The notes below the pieces were generated by a model, which did not search any database, had not been told where the DNA came from, and saw only the letters and a program-made list of their open reading frames with translations. A stretch of 64,000 nucleotides of DNA from Methylococcales bacterium. GTDB taxonomy: Bacteria; Pseudomonadota; Gammaproteobacteria; Methylococcales; Methylomonadaceae. Positions 13,735-23,069 of the stretch are shown here, one piece after another; positions within the stretch are counted from its first letter, which is position 1; each line of letters begins with the position of its first letter. Position numbers and translations under genes: made by a program. The stretch lies in contig JAUZSN010000002.1 in the NCBI GenBank assembly GCA_030949405.1, positions 1,908,553 to 1,972,552 of the forward strand. The letters run 5' to 3'.

Positions 13735-13933
13735 GTTATCGTTTAAAATGATAGGTTGGGTTGTTGATCGAGTTTTATATGAAGCGTTAACGCGGGGTTT
13801 CTCATATTACGCAAGTTTCATACGGGCGACTTGTTTTGATTTAAATTTATACTGTCCCCGCAAACTAGGAAAAAGTGGGTAGGTTATTTTTTCGCTTTAT
13901 TCGACCCCCTTTATTTCCGCCTTTTTTCATCCC

Positions 13934-15630
13934 GGCTACCAACTTAAGACGGGACAAAATAAAGAACTAACTGCGATATTCTTGTATCATAGGTTAATGA
14001 CTAAAAAAACAGAACAACACAGAAAATACGCGCAGCTAGTCACGCAATTATCGCTGAAATTACAACAACAGGCAAGCAAACTGTTCGTAACTTAGCTTCA
14101 ATTGTTGGTCGCTCAAAAAGCAGTGTGCATCGTCAAGCGCAAACAAAGCGAAATCGACATCCTAAATCATCATTATGGGAAACCGAGGCAGGTAGTTCTT
14201 GGCAAAGATTAATGGTGTTTTCCGCCTTGTATGTCTTTGGATTAAAGGCAGGCGTAGGTGCAGAGACTTTATCGCTGTTTTTTAAAATGATACGGATTGA
14301 CACCCATGTGGGCGTATCACCCGATGCACTGCGGACTCAAATCAATAAAATGGAAGTCTTATTGCCGCAGTTTCAGCAAGAATGCGAAAAAAGTGTGAAA
14401 AAACAAACACGTAAAGTTGTTGCTGGGCTGGATGAGACTTTTTTCGGCAACTTTATGATTTTAGTTTTAATGGACTTACGTTCTGGCTATCTTTTGTTGG
14501 AAGATATTAGCGATGATAGGTGCTACGATACTTGGTATAAAAGGTTTCGCCACGATTAGAATCATTAGGCATTGAGGTTAATCATGCGATTAGTGATCGC
14601 GCTAAGGCGTTGATAAAAATGGCAGTGACGGGGTTTAAGTGCGAATCGGGGGCAGATATTTTTCATGCTCAACAAGATATGAGTCGCTGGTTAGGCGCGA
14701 AAATCGGCAGGCGTGCAGCAAGGGCTGAAAAACAGCGGCAAGCGGCGCAAACCGCAGAGTCTAATGTTTCTAAAACGGCAATGATGCAGAAAATTATTGG
14801 ACTTAAAACAACACGGATAACGGCTGAAAAAGAGCTTGAAGAAGCCAAAAAAATACAAACAGATTATCACGAAAACTTACAAGGGATTGCGGATGAAGTT
14901 CATCCTTTTTCACTCAATGATAGTCGTAGAAACGATGCGGAACAGGTTGAGAAGTTGCTAGAGTTAAGAGCGCGAGCCTTTGAAAAAATAGCGGAAAAAC
15001 AAGGGATTAACGATCATAAAGGCGTGATGAAAAAGTTTCGTAATCAAATAAAACCGTTAGCGGTATCCATCAGTTTTTGGTGGCTTTGGGTACGCGAAAC
15101 CTTGCAAAATTTGGGGCTTGATGCGGATACCGAATATTGGTTGACCACAACATTATTACCCGTTGTTTATTGGCATCAGAAAATGGAACAAACTAAAAGC
15201 CGCAGGTCAAAGGAAAACTATCGAAAAGCTTGGGAAACCGCGTCTGATAAGCTCAAATCAGACCCATTTAGTGCAAAGTTATCAATCAGTGAAATGCAGC
15301 GATGGCTAACATTGGCGGAGCATATGGCAAGGCAGTTTCAACGCAGTTCATCTGCGGTGGAAGGGCGAAATGGCTGTTTATCGCAAATGTATCGCAATGG
15401 GCGAGGTTTGAATAAAAAGCGATTAAACGCGTTGACGGTCATTCATAACTACGGAATCAAACGTGAGGATGGCACAACCGCCGCCATGCGTTTATTTGAT
15501 ACCGAGTTTCCAGACTTGTTTTCATGGCTACTGAATGAAATGGGCGAGTTACCGCTTCCTAGAAATAGTCGAAAGCGTGTGTTTTCTAACCCTTTGAAAT
15601 TGCTGGATGTCCCGTCTTAAATTGGTAGCC
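13934..15630 (+). mobile_element. Insertion sequence IS-1, copy A
   Basis: This 1697-bp element has terminal inverted repeats. The left is GGCTACCAACTTAAGACGGG; the right, reverse-complemented, is GGCTACCAATTTAAGACGGG. An 8-bp direct duplication TTCATCCC flanks it (13926-13933 and 15631-15638). Two nearly identical copies lie at 16903 and 43075. It carries one transposase gene. I cannot name the IS; the 8-bp duplication and the protein do not match any family I know with confidence. Confidence 0.92.
13997..15620 (+). pseudogene. IS-1 copy A transposase, frameshifted
   Basis: DDE-type transposase of about 530 residues when frames are joined. The N-terminal helix-turn-helix (TGKQTVRNLASIVGRSKSS) lies in the -1 frame relative to the ATG, after a run of seven A residues shared by all copies. 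The catalytic part has LDETFF (first D), HAISDRAKALIKMA (second D), and the C-terminal SSSAVEGRNGCLSQMYRNGR containing the likely catalytic Glu, which resembles the domain called DUF6399. This copy lacks one A in the TATAAAAAGG run near 14537, separating 14125-14559 from 14610-15620. It also lacks 6 bp (one His-Arg repeat) near 14128. It is inactive as read. Confidence 0.85.
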
Positions 15631-15646
15631 TTCATCCCTTTTTTTA

Positions 15647-15734
15647 TTTGTTAAAAAAAACATAATTCTATGAAAAAAACATGATATACTTTCATTTGTT
15701 AAAAAAACATAATTTTATGAAAAAAGCATGATAT
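15647..15734. repeat. Two imperfect 40-bp direct repeats
   Basis: TTTGTTAAAAAAACATAATT and its continuation to CATGATAT occur twice (15647-15687 and 15695-15734), with only a few differences. They lie between IS-1 copy A and the KilA-N gene, in its probable promoter region. Within each unit CATAATT and ATGAAAAAA give a weak dyad. Confidence 0.6.
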
Positions 15735-16902
15735 GAAAATAGACTAAAAATATGAAAATAAATCAAAAGTTGGAGATTGAATTTGATGGGTTGATTTTTG
15801 CTCAAGACATGCATTTGAAAATGATTTATGTCAATGAGCTTGAGGTTGAGATACTAAAATTTACAGGGTTGCTTGATAAAAGATTTAACATTTTTATGTC
15901 AAGAAAAGACACAAAAGAATTTATTTCCGTATTAAAACACTCTGAAAGCTTAAAAGACAATAGACTTGTTCTTTAAGAAGAAGTTAATATATCATGTTAA
16001 AATTCCATAGGATAGCCGCTAAAAAAGAAAATAAATCTTTTACACCTTCTTTTTTATTTCTAAACTTGTCAACTAGGCATCTATATCTTTTCATTCCACC
16101 GATTACATGCTCAACAATGACTCTTTCACGACTCATCTCTTTGTTTTCTTTTTTTTGTTTTTCAGTTAATGTTGGGTTTGGATTATGCTTAGATTTATTT
16201 GGTTTTTTATGAGGAATATTTACCGAATTAGTTTTATATTCATTATTAAACCCCAAATAACCTAAATCAATAAATATATTAAAATTACTAAACCAATTTA
16301 ATTCTGGATTAAATTCTTTTTTAAACATTCCATAATCATGATTTTTACCTGGAAAACTAACCCCAATATATAAAATTAAATGACCTAAAGAAGCTATAGT
16401 GGTATTTTTAATTGTATGCTGTTTTTTTTACCACTGTAAAATTCATTTTGTTCTTCATAGTCACTAGGGCGTTGTACAGCACGCTCTGTAGCATCTATTA
16501 TCAATGTTTGAACTCCGCCAAAAGCCTGCTGCATTTCTTCAGGGGTTGAAAAACTTGTTGCAGGTAAAACATTAAATATATCTAACGTCTTTATTAAAAT
16601 TGGAAATAATTTGTATACATGAGTATGAGCGCATGATTTATTCATATTAAAAGAAAACCCTAAGTGATCGAAAGTAGAATAGCACTTCATATAATTTAAT
16701 ATAAATAATAATTTGTCTGCGGGTGTTTTTAATGTGCTATCTAAACCACTACCGTATTTTCTTTCTTTATTTTCATGTTTTTCTTTTTGATCTTCAATAA
16801 GGGTCTTTTCAAATAGAGATAATAGTAAAATAAAATGTTCTGTTTTTAATCCTGTTAAAGCTCTTAACTGTCTATCATCATAAATTCTTGGTAAAATTTC
16901 TT

Positions 16903-18604
16903 GGCTACCAACTTAAGACGGGACAAAATAAAGAACTAACTGCGATATTCTTGTATCATAGGTTAATGACTAAAAAAACAGAACAACACAGAAAATACGC
17001 GCAGCTAGTCACGCAATTATCGCTGAAATTACAACAACAGGCAAGCAAACTGTTCGTAACTTAGCTTCAATTGTTGGTCGCTCAAAAAGCAGTGTGCATC
17101 GTCATCGTCAAGCGCAAACAAAGCGAAATCGACATCCTGAATCATCATTATGGGAAACCGAGGCAGGTAGTTCTTGGCAAAGATTAATGGTGTTTTCCGC
17201 CTTGTATGTCTTTGGATTAAAGGCAGGCGTAGGTGCAGAGACTTTATCGCTGTTTTTTAAAATGATACGGATTGACACCCATGTGGGCGTATCACCCGAC
17301 GCACTGCGGACTCAAATCAATAAAATGGAAGTCTTATTGCCGCAGTTTCAGCAAGAATGCGAAAAAGTGTGAAAAAACAAACACGTAAAGTTGTTGCTGG
17401 GCTGGATGAGACTTTTTCGGCAACTTTATGATTTTAGTTTTAATGGACTTACGTTCTGGCTATCTTTTGTTGGAAGATATTAGCGATGATAGGTGCTACG
17501 ATACTTGGTATAAAAAGGTTTCGCCACGATTAGAATCATTAGGCATTGAGGTTAATCATGCGATTAGTGATCGCGCTAAGGCGTTGATAAAAATGGCAGT
17601 GACGGGGTTTAAGTGCGAATCGGGGGCAGATATTTTTCATGCTCAACAAGATATGAGTCGCTGGTTAGGCGCGAAAATCGGCAGGCGTGCAGCAAGGGCT
17701 GAAAAACAGCGGCAAGCAGCGCAAACCGCAGAGTCTACTGTTTCTAAAACGGCAACGATGCAGAAAATTATTGGACTTAAAACAACACGGATAACGGCTG
17801 AAAAAGAGCTTGAAGAAGCCAAAAAAATACAAACAGATTATCACGAAAACTTACAAGGGATTGCGGATGAAGTTCATCCTTTTTCACTCAATGATAGTCG
17901 TAGAAACGATGCGGAACAGGTTGAGAAGTTGCTAGAGTTAAGAGCGCGAGCCTTTGAAAAAATAGCGGAAAAACAAGGGATTAACGATCATAAAGGCGTG
18001 ATGAAAAAGTTTCGTAATCAAATAAAACCGTTAGCGGTATCCATCAGTTTTTGGTGGCTTTGGGTACGCGAAACCTTGCAAAATTTGGGGCTTGATGCGG
18101 ATACCGAATATTGGTTGACCACAACATTATTACCCGTTGTTTATTGGCATCAGAAAATGGAACAAACTAAAAGCCGCAGGTCAAAGGAAAACTATCGAAA
18201 AGCTTGGGAAACCGCGTCTGATAAGCTCAAATCAGACCCATTTAGTGCAAAGTTATCAATCAGTGAAATGCAGCGATGGCTAACATTGGCGGAGCATATG
18301 GCAAGGCAGTTTCAACGCAGTTCATCTGCGGTGGAAGGGCGAAATGGCTGTTTATCGCAAATGTATCGCAATGGGCGAGGTTTGAATAAAAAGCGATTAA
18401 ACGCGTTGACGGTCATTCATAACTACGGAATCAAACGTGAGGATGGCACAACCGCCGCCATGCGTTTATTTGATACCGAGTTTCCAGACTTGTTTTCATG
18501 GCTACTGAATGAAATGGGCGAGTTACCGCTTCCTAGAAATAGTCGAAAGCGTGTGTTTTCTAACCCTTTGAAATTGCTGGATGTCCCGTCTTAAATTGGT
18601 AGCC
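16903..18604 (+). mobile_element. Insertion sequence IS-1, copy B
   Basis: This 1702-bp copy has the same terminal repeats as copy A and is flanked by AATTTCTT (16895-16902 and 18605-18612). It inserted into the start of the IS-2 copy 1 transposase, so it arrived after that element. Confidence 0.92.
16966..18594 (+). pseudogene. IS-1 copy B transposase, frameshifted
   Basis: Same DDE transposase as copy A, read in pieces at 17094-17372 and 17428-18594. Two single-base losses break it: an A in the GAAAAAAGTG run near 17365 and a T in GACTTTTTTCGG near 17413. The C-terminal 388 residues are intact, including SDRAKALIKMA and SSSAVEGRNG. The N-terminal helix-turn-helix is again in the -1 frame after the A7 run at the start. 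Confidence 0.85.
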
Positions 18605-18911
18605 AATTTCTTTTATTTTCATGTTATACTTTGATTTTTATTTTTTATAGAAATTTATTATAAAGCTTATTTATTATTTTTAATAATTTAATTTAAAGTT
18701 TATTTATTAGGCTGTATCAACTGATTGTGAGTGTTATCAAGTATATATAAGCAATTGATTTTAATATATTTTATTTAGAAGAACAAGTCTAATAAAATAA
18801 TTTTTGGAAGAGGAAAAACAAAAAGAATTCATCATTTATTAGCATTTAAATTTGCTACTTGGGTCTCTAAAGAATTTGAGATAAAGGTTTATAAATTTTT
18901 TATGGAACATT

Positions 18912-20030
18912 AGACTTGTTCTTTAAGAAGAAGTTAATATATCATGTTAAAATTCCATAGGATAGCCGCTAAAAAAGAAAATAAATCTTTTACACCTTCT
19001 TTTTTATTTCTAAACTTGTCAACTAGGCATCTATATCTTTTCATTCCACCGATTACATGCTCAACAATGACTCTTTCACGACTCATCTCTTTGTTTTCTT
19101 TTTTTTGATTTTCTGTTAATGTTGGGTTTGGATTATGCTTAGATTTATTTGGTTTTTTATGAGGAATATTTACCGAATTAGTTTTATATTCATTATTAAA
19201 CCCCAAATAACCTAAATCAATAAATATATTAAAATTACTAAACCAATTTAATTCTGGATTAAATTCTTTTTTAAACATTCCATAATCATGATTTTTACCT
19301 GGAAAATTAACCCCAATATATAAAATTAAATGACCTAAAGAAGCTATAGTGGTATTTTTAATTGTATGTTGTTTTTTTTACCACTGTAAAATTCATTTTG
19401 TTCTTCATAGTCACTAGGGCGTTGTACAGCACGCTCTGTAGCATCTATTATCAATGTTTGAACTCCGCCAAAAGCCTGCTGCATTTCTTCAGGGGTTGAA
19501 AAACTTGTTGCAGGTAAAACATTAAATATATCTAACGTCTTTATTAAAATTGGAAATAATTTGTATACATGAGTATGGGCGCATGATTTATTCATATTAA
19601 AAGAAAACCCTAAGTGATCGAAAGTAGAATAACACTTCATATAATTTAATATAAATAATAATTTGTCTGCGGGTGTTTTTAATGTGCTATCTAAACCACT
19701 ACCGTATTTTCTTTCTTTATTTTCATGTTTTTCTTTTTGATCTTCAATAAGGGTCTTTTCAAATAGAGATAATAGTAAAATAAAATGTTCTGTTTTTAAT
19801 CCTGTTAAAGTTCTTAACTGTCTATCATCATAAATTCTTGGTAAAATTTCTTTTATTTTCATGTTATACTTTGATTTTTATTTTTTATAGAAATTTATTA
19901 TAAAGCTTATTTATTATTTTTAATAATTTAATTTAAAGTTTATTTATTAGGCTGTATCAACTGATTGTGAGTGTTATCAAGTATATATAAGCAATTGATT
20001 TTAATATATTTTATTTAGAAGAACAAGTCT
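18912..20030 (-). mobile_element. Insertion sequence IS-2 (IS5-like), copy 2, apparently complete
   Basis: This 1119-bp element is bounded by AGACTTGTTCTT and its inverse. The duplication ATT lies at 18909-18911 and 20031-20033. It interrupts the KilA-N gene 118 bp downstream of copy 1. The long AT-rich stretch of about 170 bp before its transposase (19863-20030) is non-coding and shared with copy 1. Confidence 0.9.
18934..19862 (-). CDS. IS5-family transposase, two frames joined by -1 frameshift
   Basis: The first frame (19862-19344, 172 residues) has an N-terminal helical DNA-binding part and the first catalytic block GGVQTLIIDATERAVQRP. At YSGKKK the sequence runs through eight A residues, with an in-phase A AAA AAC heptamer. 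A -1 slip there gives GKKKQHTIKNTTIASLGHLI and GKNHDYGMFKKEF, which is normal DDE_Tnp_4 sequence, and continues to 18934. The second block has FIDLGYLGF and RVIVEHVIGGMKRYRCLVDK with the catalytic Glu. Programmed frameshifting of this type is known in IS5-like elements. Joined, the enzyme is about 309 residues and looks functional. Confidence 0.85.
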
Positions 20031-20309
20031 ATTATCCAGAAATTCGTGAGTTAGGTGGTGATAAATATAATCATTTTAAAAAAGAGTTTCTTCCAAAAAT
20101 TTATGAAGGAGACTCTTCAAACTGGGTTGTAATCAATATGAATATTTATATAAATTCAGTTTTAGAAAAAGATAATGGCTGGAATAGTCAATCAAAGATT
20201 GAGTACAAAGCAAGAGACTATATCTATAGTCATATTATGCTAGATATTAAAAGGGAAATGAAGCCAAAAGCTCGACAATTAATTTCAGATTTTATCAATA
20301 AAAGAATTG

Positions 20310-20584
20310 ATTACCATTTTGAATCTTTAAAAATGTTAAATACATTGATATGCTAGGGATAAAAAGGGGACGAGATAAAAAAGGGGATGCACTTTTTTCT
20401 CGTCCCCTTATAATTTACTCCGACCCCTTTATTCCGACCCCTTTATTCCGACCCCTTTATTCACGACCCCTTTATTCATTACCATTTTGAATCTTTAAAA
20501 ATGTTAAATACATTGATATGCTAGGGATAAAAAGGGGACGAGATAAAAAAGGGGATGCACTTTTTTCTCGTCCCCTTATAATTT
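20310..20584. repeat. 107-bp direct duplication carrying a long hairpin
   Basis: 20310-20416 and 20478-20584 are identical or nearly so over 107 bp. The first copy includes the last codons of the KilA-N gene. Each contains AAGGGGACGAGA and TCTCGTCCCCTT as inverted arms, extended by AAAAAAG/CTTTTTT, around a GGGATGCA loop. This is a strong stem that could act as a terminator. It looks like a REP-type sequence duplicated with its flank. Confidence 0.8.
20417..20477. repeat. Four tandem 14-15-bp GACCCCTTTATTCC units
   Basis: TCCGACCCCTTTAT is repeated three times, plus one variant with an added base (TCACGACCCCTTTAT). The array fills the gap between the two 107-bp copies. No function is visible. 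Confidence 0.8.
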
Positions 20585-20585
20585 C

Positions 20586-20738
20586 AAAGTTCGCTTAATT
20601 CCCATGCAAAAGTTGATGGGCGTGACCGAAAAACCCAAAGTTCGCTTAATTCCCATGCAAAAGTTGATGGGCGTGACCGAAAAACCCAAAGTTCGCTTAA
20701 TTCCCATGCAAAAGTTGATGGGCGTGACCGAAAAACCC
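20586..20738. repeat. Three perfect 51-bp tandem repeats
   Basis: Each unit begins AAAGTTCGCTTAATTCCCAT and ends GTGACCGAAAAACCC. Because 51 is divisible by three, the frame of the HTH remnant stays open through all copies. GCTTAATTCCCATGC also occurs at 25503, where a transposase remnant breaks. Confidence 0.9.
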
Positions 20739-20839
20739 ATGGTCGGTTTTGTTTTGAGCTTGGTCGACGAAGTATTAGTAAAGAGGTTGCAAAAAAATTA
20801 AGTGCTTTTTTTAATGTTAATGTTGAACGGTTCATTTAA
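20586..20839 (+). pseudogene. Remnant of an HTH (Xre/HigA-like) antitoxin gene
   Basis: In the frame ending at the TAA at 20837-20839 the last residues read FELGRRSISKEVAKKLSAFF then NVNVERFI. This is the C-terminal part of a small Xre-type helix-turn-helix regulator or antitoxin, recognisable by the SKEVAKKLSAFFNV pattern. Upstream the frame continues only into three copies of a 17-residue repeat (NSHAKVDGRDRKTQSSL) with no start codon, so the N-terminal part has been replaced by repeat expansion. No toxin partner is adjacent. The stop is followed within 7 bp by an attC-like hairpin. Confidence 0.55.
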
Positions 20840-20845
20840 TAAAAA

Positions 20846-20944
20846 ACATAACAAAAAAATCCACTTGACCGTAAAAAGCGTCACAAATTTTTGCTGTCGC
20901 AAAATTTCTGCCCCTTTTTACGTCAAGTGATTTAGTCGTTATAT
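20846..20944 (+). other. attC-like recombination site (candidate)
   Basis: ACATAAC (20846-20852) and GTTATAT (20938-20944) form outer arms. CACTTGACCGTAAAAAG (20862-20878) and CTTTTTACGTCAAGTG (20914-20929) form inner arms, paired except for one unpaired C. Between them AAATTTTTGC pairs with GCAAAATTT. Outer core, spacer, long inner arm with an extrahelical base and a variable centre is the layout of an integron attC, and its place just after an antitoxin stop codon fits a cassette end. The core differs from the strict GTTRRRY consensus at one base, and no integrase is present. It could instead be a plain hairpin. Confidence 0.4.
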
Positions 20945-21000
20945 TTGCAAACCAACCACCGTGCCAGACCGAAACAAAAAACAAAGACAATGGAGAGTAA

Positions 21001-23067
21001 ATGACACAATCGGACATTATCCAAATAATACTTAAAGACAGTAATTATCATCTTGCCTTATTTTCCGCAGGTGAAATTGAAGCCTTGCGTAAAGAAGTTT
21101 TTACCAAAACTACCAGAGGTAAAGAAACCCCATACATTAAATGTATCGTTCGAGAAAAGGATATTCAGCTAAAGCCAGAGGAAATAGTCCGCCAGCTTTA
21201 TGCCGCACGGCTTATCAATGAGTATGGCTATCCAAAAAAGCGACTGGCTTTTGAATATTCGGTAAATTTTGGTAGAGAAAAGAAAAGTGCCGATATTGTC
21301 ATATTTGACAAAGACCGTTCCGATGCTTCATTTATTATTATTGAACTTAAAAAACCCAAGCTCAAAGACGGTAAAGACCAACTTCGTTCATACTGCAACG
21401 CCACAGGTGCGCCGATTGGCGTATGGACGAATGGTGAGAAAATATCCCACTATCACCGCAAAGACCCCAATTATTTTGAAGACATTACCGATATTCCCAA
21501 GGCAAACCAAAGCCTCAAGGATATTCTCAGCGAACGCTTTACCCTCAAAGACCTTATTATCAAGGATAAAATCGCCAATGAGCGTAAATCCCTAAAAGAC
21601 ATCATTCTTGAAATGGAAGATGAAGTTTTAGCTAATGCCGGCGTTGATGTATTTGAAGAAGTTTTTAAGCTTATATTCACCAAACTCTATGATGAATTTG
21701 GCTCTAAAAAAGACAAAGCCAATATTGAATTTTATCTTGACCAAAACCTTGATGATGAAGACAGGGGCGATTACGACCAACTTAAAAACACCTTGTCAGG
21801 TATTAATGATAAAAAATTCCGTGTGATGGAATTTAGAAATACAGGACAAACCGATACGGAATTAAAAAACAAAATTCAAACGCTATTTGATGAAGCTAAA
21901 AGCCAGTGGTCGGGGGTATTTCCTGAAGGTTCAAACTTTGAATTATCCGATAGTCATTTATCGGTTTGCGTGTCCAGCTTGCAAGATGTCAAACTGTTTA
22001 ATTCTAATTTGCTAGTAGTAGATGAAGCCTTTGAATACTTGGTCAATAAATCTGCCAAAGGTGAAAAAGGTCAATACTTTACACCTCGCCATGTGATTGA
22101 TATGTGCGTGCAAATGCTCAACCCCAAACGGGGCGAGTATATGATTGATACCGCTTCGGGCAGTTGTGGCTTTCCCGTTCACACCATTTTTAAACTCACA
22201 GGGCATTTATTCACCAATGCCGAAATACCCGATGAAGATAAGCAGCATGTACTCAAAGTTTTTGGTATCGACTTTGATGAAAAAACCGTGAGGGTTGCCA
22301 GAACCCTAAACCTGATAGCAGGAGACGGTGAAACCAATGTACTGCACTTAAACACATTAGACTTTGACCGCTGGAAAGATAAAACAGAAAAAGACAAAAA
22401 ATGGATCAACACCTACGGAAAAGGCTTTGAACGCTTAGAGAAACTACGAGCCGAAAAAGGTCAAGACAAGCAATTCAACTTTGATATTCTCATGGCAAAC
22501 CCACCTTTTGCCGGGGACATTAAAGAAAGCCGTATCTTGCATCAATATGAACTGGGCTTTAAGGCAGACGGTAAAAAAGCCCAAACAAAAGTCGGGCGAG
22601 ATATTTTATTTATTGAAAGAAACCTTGATTTTATCAAGGCAGGTGGACGCATGGCAATCGTGTTACCGCAAGGACGTTTTAATAATACCTCAGACAAGCA
22701 TATTCGGAAATTTATCGCCCAACATGGGCGTATTTTGGGCGTGGTTGGTTTGCACGGAAATAGCTTTAAACCCCATACTGGCACAAAAACCAGCGTCTTG
22801 TTTGTGCAGAAATGGCACGATGAGCTTTGCCCTAAAGTAGATGATTACCCTATCTTTTTTGCTGTATCGGAAAAAGGCGGTAAGGATAATTCGGGCGATT
22901 ACATCTATGTTAAAAATGGTAACGGGCAACAAAAACTAGATAAAAATGGGCATTTGATTGTTGACCATGATTTGCATAATCACGATGGAGAATTACAAGA
23001 TGGCATAGCTGAAGCCTTTATTGAATGGGCAAAAAGTGAAAAGTTGTCGTTTTGGGCGGAGGGGTAA
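21001..23067 (+). CDS. Restriction nuclease-DNA adenine methylase fusion (BcgI-like, HsdR-N plus N6 methylase)
   Basis: A 688-residue protein combining restriction and modification. Residues 1-160 resemble the HsdR N-terminal nuclease domain, with a PD-(D/E)xK site in SADIVIFDKDRSDASF followed by IIIELKKPKLKDGKDQLRSY. Residues 200-340 are helical and resemble the methylase N-terminal domain. Residues 340-670 form the N6-adenine methylase, with motif I DTASGSCGFP near 382 and motif IV NPPF near 500. A specificity gene follows, the stop and GTG start lying 3 bp apart. Nuclease and methylase in one chain plus a separate S subunit is the BcgI (type IIB) plan. A GGAGAG ribosome site precedes the ATG. 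No HsdR helicase is present. Confidence 0.88.
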   Translation: MTQSDIIQIILKDSNYHLALFSAGEIEALRKEVFTKTTRGKETPYIKCIVREKDIQLKPEEIVRQLYAARLINEYGYPKKRLAFEYSVNFGREKKSADIVIFDKDRSDASFIIIELKKPKLKDGKDQLRSYCNATGAPIGVWTNGEKISHYHRKDPNYFEDITDIPKANQSLKDILSERFTLKDLIIKDKIANERKSLKDIILEMEDEVLANAGVDVFEEVFKLIFTKLYDEFGSKKDKANIEFYLDQNLDDEDRGDYDQLKNTLSGINDKKFRVMEFRNTGQTDTELKNKIQTLFDEAKSQWSGVFPEGSNFELSDSHLSVCVSSLQDVKLFNSNLLVVDEAFEYLVNKSAKGEKGQYFTPRHVIDMCVQMLNPKRGEYMIDTASGSCGFPVHTIFKLTGHLFTNAEIPDEDKQHVLKVFGIDFDEKTVRVARTLNLIAGDGETNVLHLNTLDFDRWKDKTEKDKKWINTYGKGFERLEKLRAEKGQDKQFNFDILMANPPFAGDIKESRILHQYELGFKADGKKAQTKVGRDILFIERNLDFIKAGGRMAIVLPQGRFNNTSDKHIRKFIAQHGRILGVVGLHGNSFKPHTGTKTSVLFVQKWHDELCPKVDDYPIFFAVSEKGGKDNSGDYIYVKNGNGQQKLDKNGHLIVDHDLHNHDGELQDGIAEAFIEWAKSEKLSFWAEG

Positions 23068-23069
23068 AG

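Larger units (their letters stand above)
15984..18622 (-). pseudogene. IS-2 copy 1 transposase, disrupted
   Basis: The start codon and first six residues lie at 18605-18622, to the right of IS-1 copy B. The rest runs from 16902 down to 15984. The catalytic half holds LIIDATERAVQRPSDYEEQN, then YSGKKK, and after a -1 slip at the A8 run the second part NPELNWFSNFNIFIDLGYLG and SRERVIVEHVIGGMKRYR. This is an HTH_Tnp_4/DDE_Tnp_4-type transposase. It is nearly identical to copy 2 but separated from its own start by the IS-1 insertion. Confidence 0.85.
15962..18790 (-). mobile_element. Insertion sequence IS-2 (IS5-like), copy 1, interrupted by IS-1 copy B
   Basis: The ends are AGACTTGTTCTT at 15962 and its inverse AAGAACAAGTCT ending at 18790. 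The target duplication is AAT (15959-15961 and 18791-18793). IS-1 copy B sits inside with an AATTTCTT duplication. Without it this copy is 1119 bp, the same as copy 2. The 3-bp ANT duplication fits what is reported for the ISL2 group of the IS5 family. Confidence 0.88.
15752..20356 (+). pseudogene. KilA-N domain protein, interrupted by nested insertion sequences
   Basis: The coding pieces are 15752-15961, 18794-18911 and 20034-20356. The first gap is IS-2 copy 1, which itself carries IS-1 copy B. The second is IS-2 copy 2. Removing both elements and one copy of each 3-bp duplication (AAT, ATT) restores one uninterrupted 216-residue frame. The rebuilt product has a KilA-N-like DNA-binding domain: MIYVNELEVEILKFTGL, then DKRFNIFMSRKDTKEFI, then RGKTKRIHHLLAFKFATWVS, followed by KEFEIKVYKFF. 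A helical C-terminal half (about residues 110-216) ends MLNTLIC. KilA-N proteins occur in phages and in accessory islands; the role here is unknown. It is dead as it stands. Confidence 0.85.

Noticed and set aside
15752-20356. Prophage suggested by the KilA-N domain
   Set aside because: No phage structural, integrase or lysis genes are nearby. KilA-N proteins also occur outside phages.
20846-20944. Complete integron platform
   Set aside because: Only one attC-like hairpin is seen. There is no intI or attI and no cassette array in the window.
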